From Betaproteobacteria bacterium HGW-Betaproteobacteria-8 (GTDB lineage: Bacteria > Pseudomonadota > Gammaproteobacteria > Burkholderiales > Methylophilaceae): a DNA stretch of 16,552 nt. Where the stretch lies: the NCBI GenBank assembly GCA_002842135.1, contig PHCD01000035.1, positions 1 through 16,552 on the forward strand. Reading direction: 5' to 3'. The stretch's first letter is position 1. Each line of letters begins with the position of its first letter. This document shows, one piece after another, positions 16,471 to 16,552 of the stretch. Both the position numbers and the translations under genes were made by a program. The notes beneath the pieces were generated by a model. That model was not told where the DNA came from and did not search any database. It saw only the letters and a program-made list of their open reading frames with translations.

Positions 16471-16552
16471 TGGTGCCCGGGGCCGGAATCGAACCGGCAC
16501 GACCGTTAAGTCGAGAGATTTTAAGTCTCTTGTGTCTACCAATTTCACCACC
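16471..16552 (-). tRNA. tRNA-Leu, anticodon TAA, 5' end cut by window edge
   Basis: The minus strand shows a class II tRNA: D-arm region TGGTGAAATTGGTAGAC, anticodon stem AGAGA/TCTCT with loop CTTAAAA (anticodon TAA at 16523-16521), a long variable arm, T-arm GCCGG TTCGATT CCGGC, acceptor 3' strand CCCGGGC, discriminator A and encoded CCA (16473-16471). About five bases of the 5' acceptor strand are outside the window. Confidence 0.95.

Overview
The window reads as an ordinary bacterial chromosome segment with moderate GC content, dense coding and short operons on both strands. Protein style points to a Gram-negative proteobacterium, most likely a betaproteobacterium (Nitrosomonadales/Methylophilaceae-like). 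That placement is a judgement from general resemblance, not from a search. Lipoprotein signals, periplasmic binding proteins, a PhoB-type box and sigma-54-like motifs all fit a Gram-negative host.

Layout. Bases 1-1102 (minus) hold prfB, release factor 2, with the classical in-frame UGA and +1 programmed frameshift; only its last codon(s) lie outside. Bases 1270-6301 (plus) form a phosphate-uptake locus: two tandem pstS paralogues, then pstC, pstA and pstB, closed by a bidirectional terminator. A terminator and a three-half-site Pho box sit between the two pstS genes. No phoU, phoB or phoR is present. Bases 6397-8356 (minus) hold amtB (ammonium transporter) followed by a 212-residue gene I do not recognise, with sigma-54-like promoter motifs upstream. 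A small four-cysteine lipoprotein lies at 8621-8857.

Bases 9005-10852 are a divergent regulator module. A TetR-type repressor (minus) faces a DUF1579 gene plus an SRPBCC gene (plus), with two strong palindromes and a good sigma-70 promoter between them. Bases 10911-15549 (minus) are a signalling cassette: a PhnD-like lipoprotein binding protein, a hybrid histidine kinase that overlaps it, and a response regulator with an HD-GYP cyclic-di-GMP phosphodiesterase domain. A tRNA-Arg(CCT) follows at 15643-15718. Then come a peroxiredoxin of the Bcp/PrxQ type with an export signal, preceded by a 13-bp triple repeat that supplies its ribosome-binding site, and a tRNA-Leu(TAA) cut by the window end.

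How the parts fit. The window is rich in nutrient acquisition and sensing (phosphate, ammonium, and an unknown ligand of the PhnD-like protein). The most system-like element is the binding protein, kinase and HD-GYP cassette, which appears to link a periplasmic ligand to c-di-GMP turnover. I see no CRISPR array, insertion sequence, phage gene or other mobile element.
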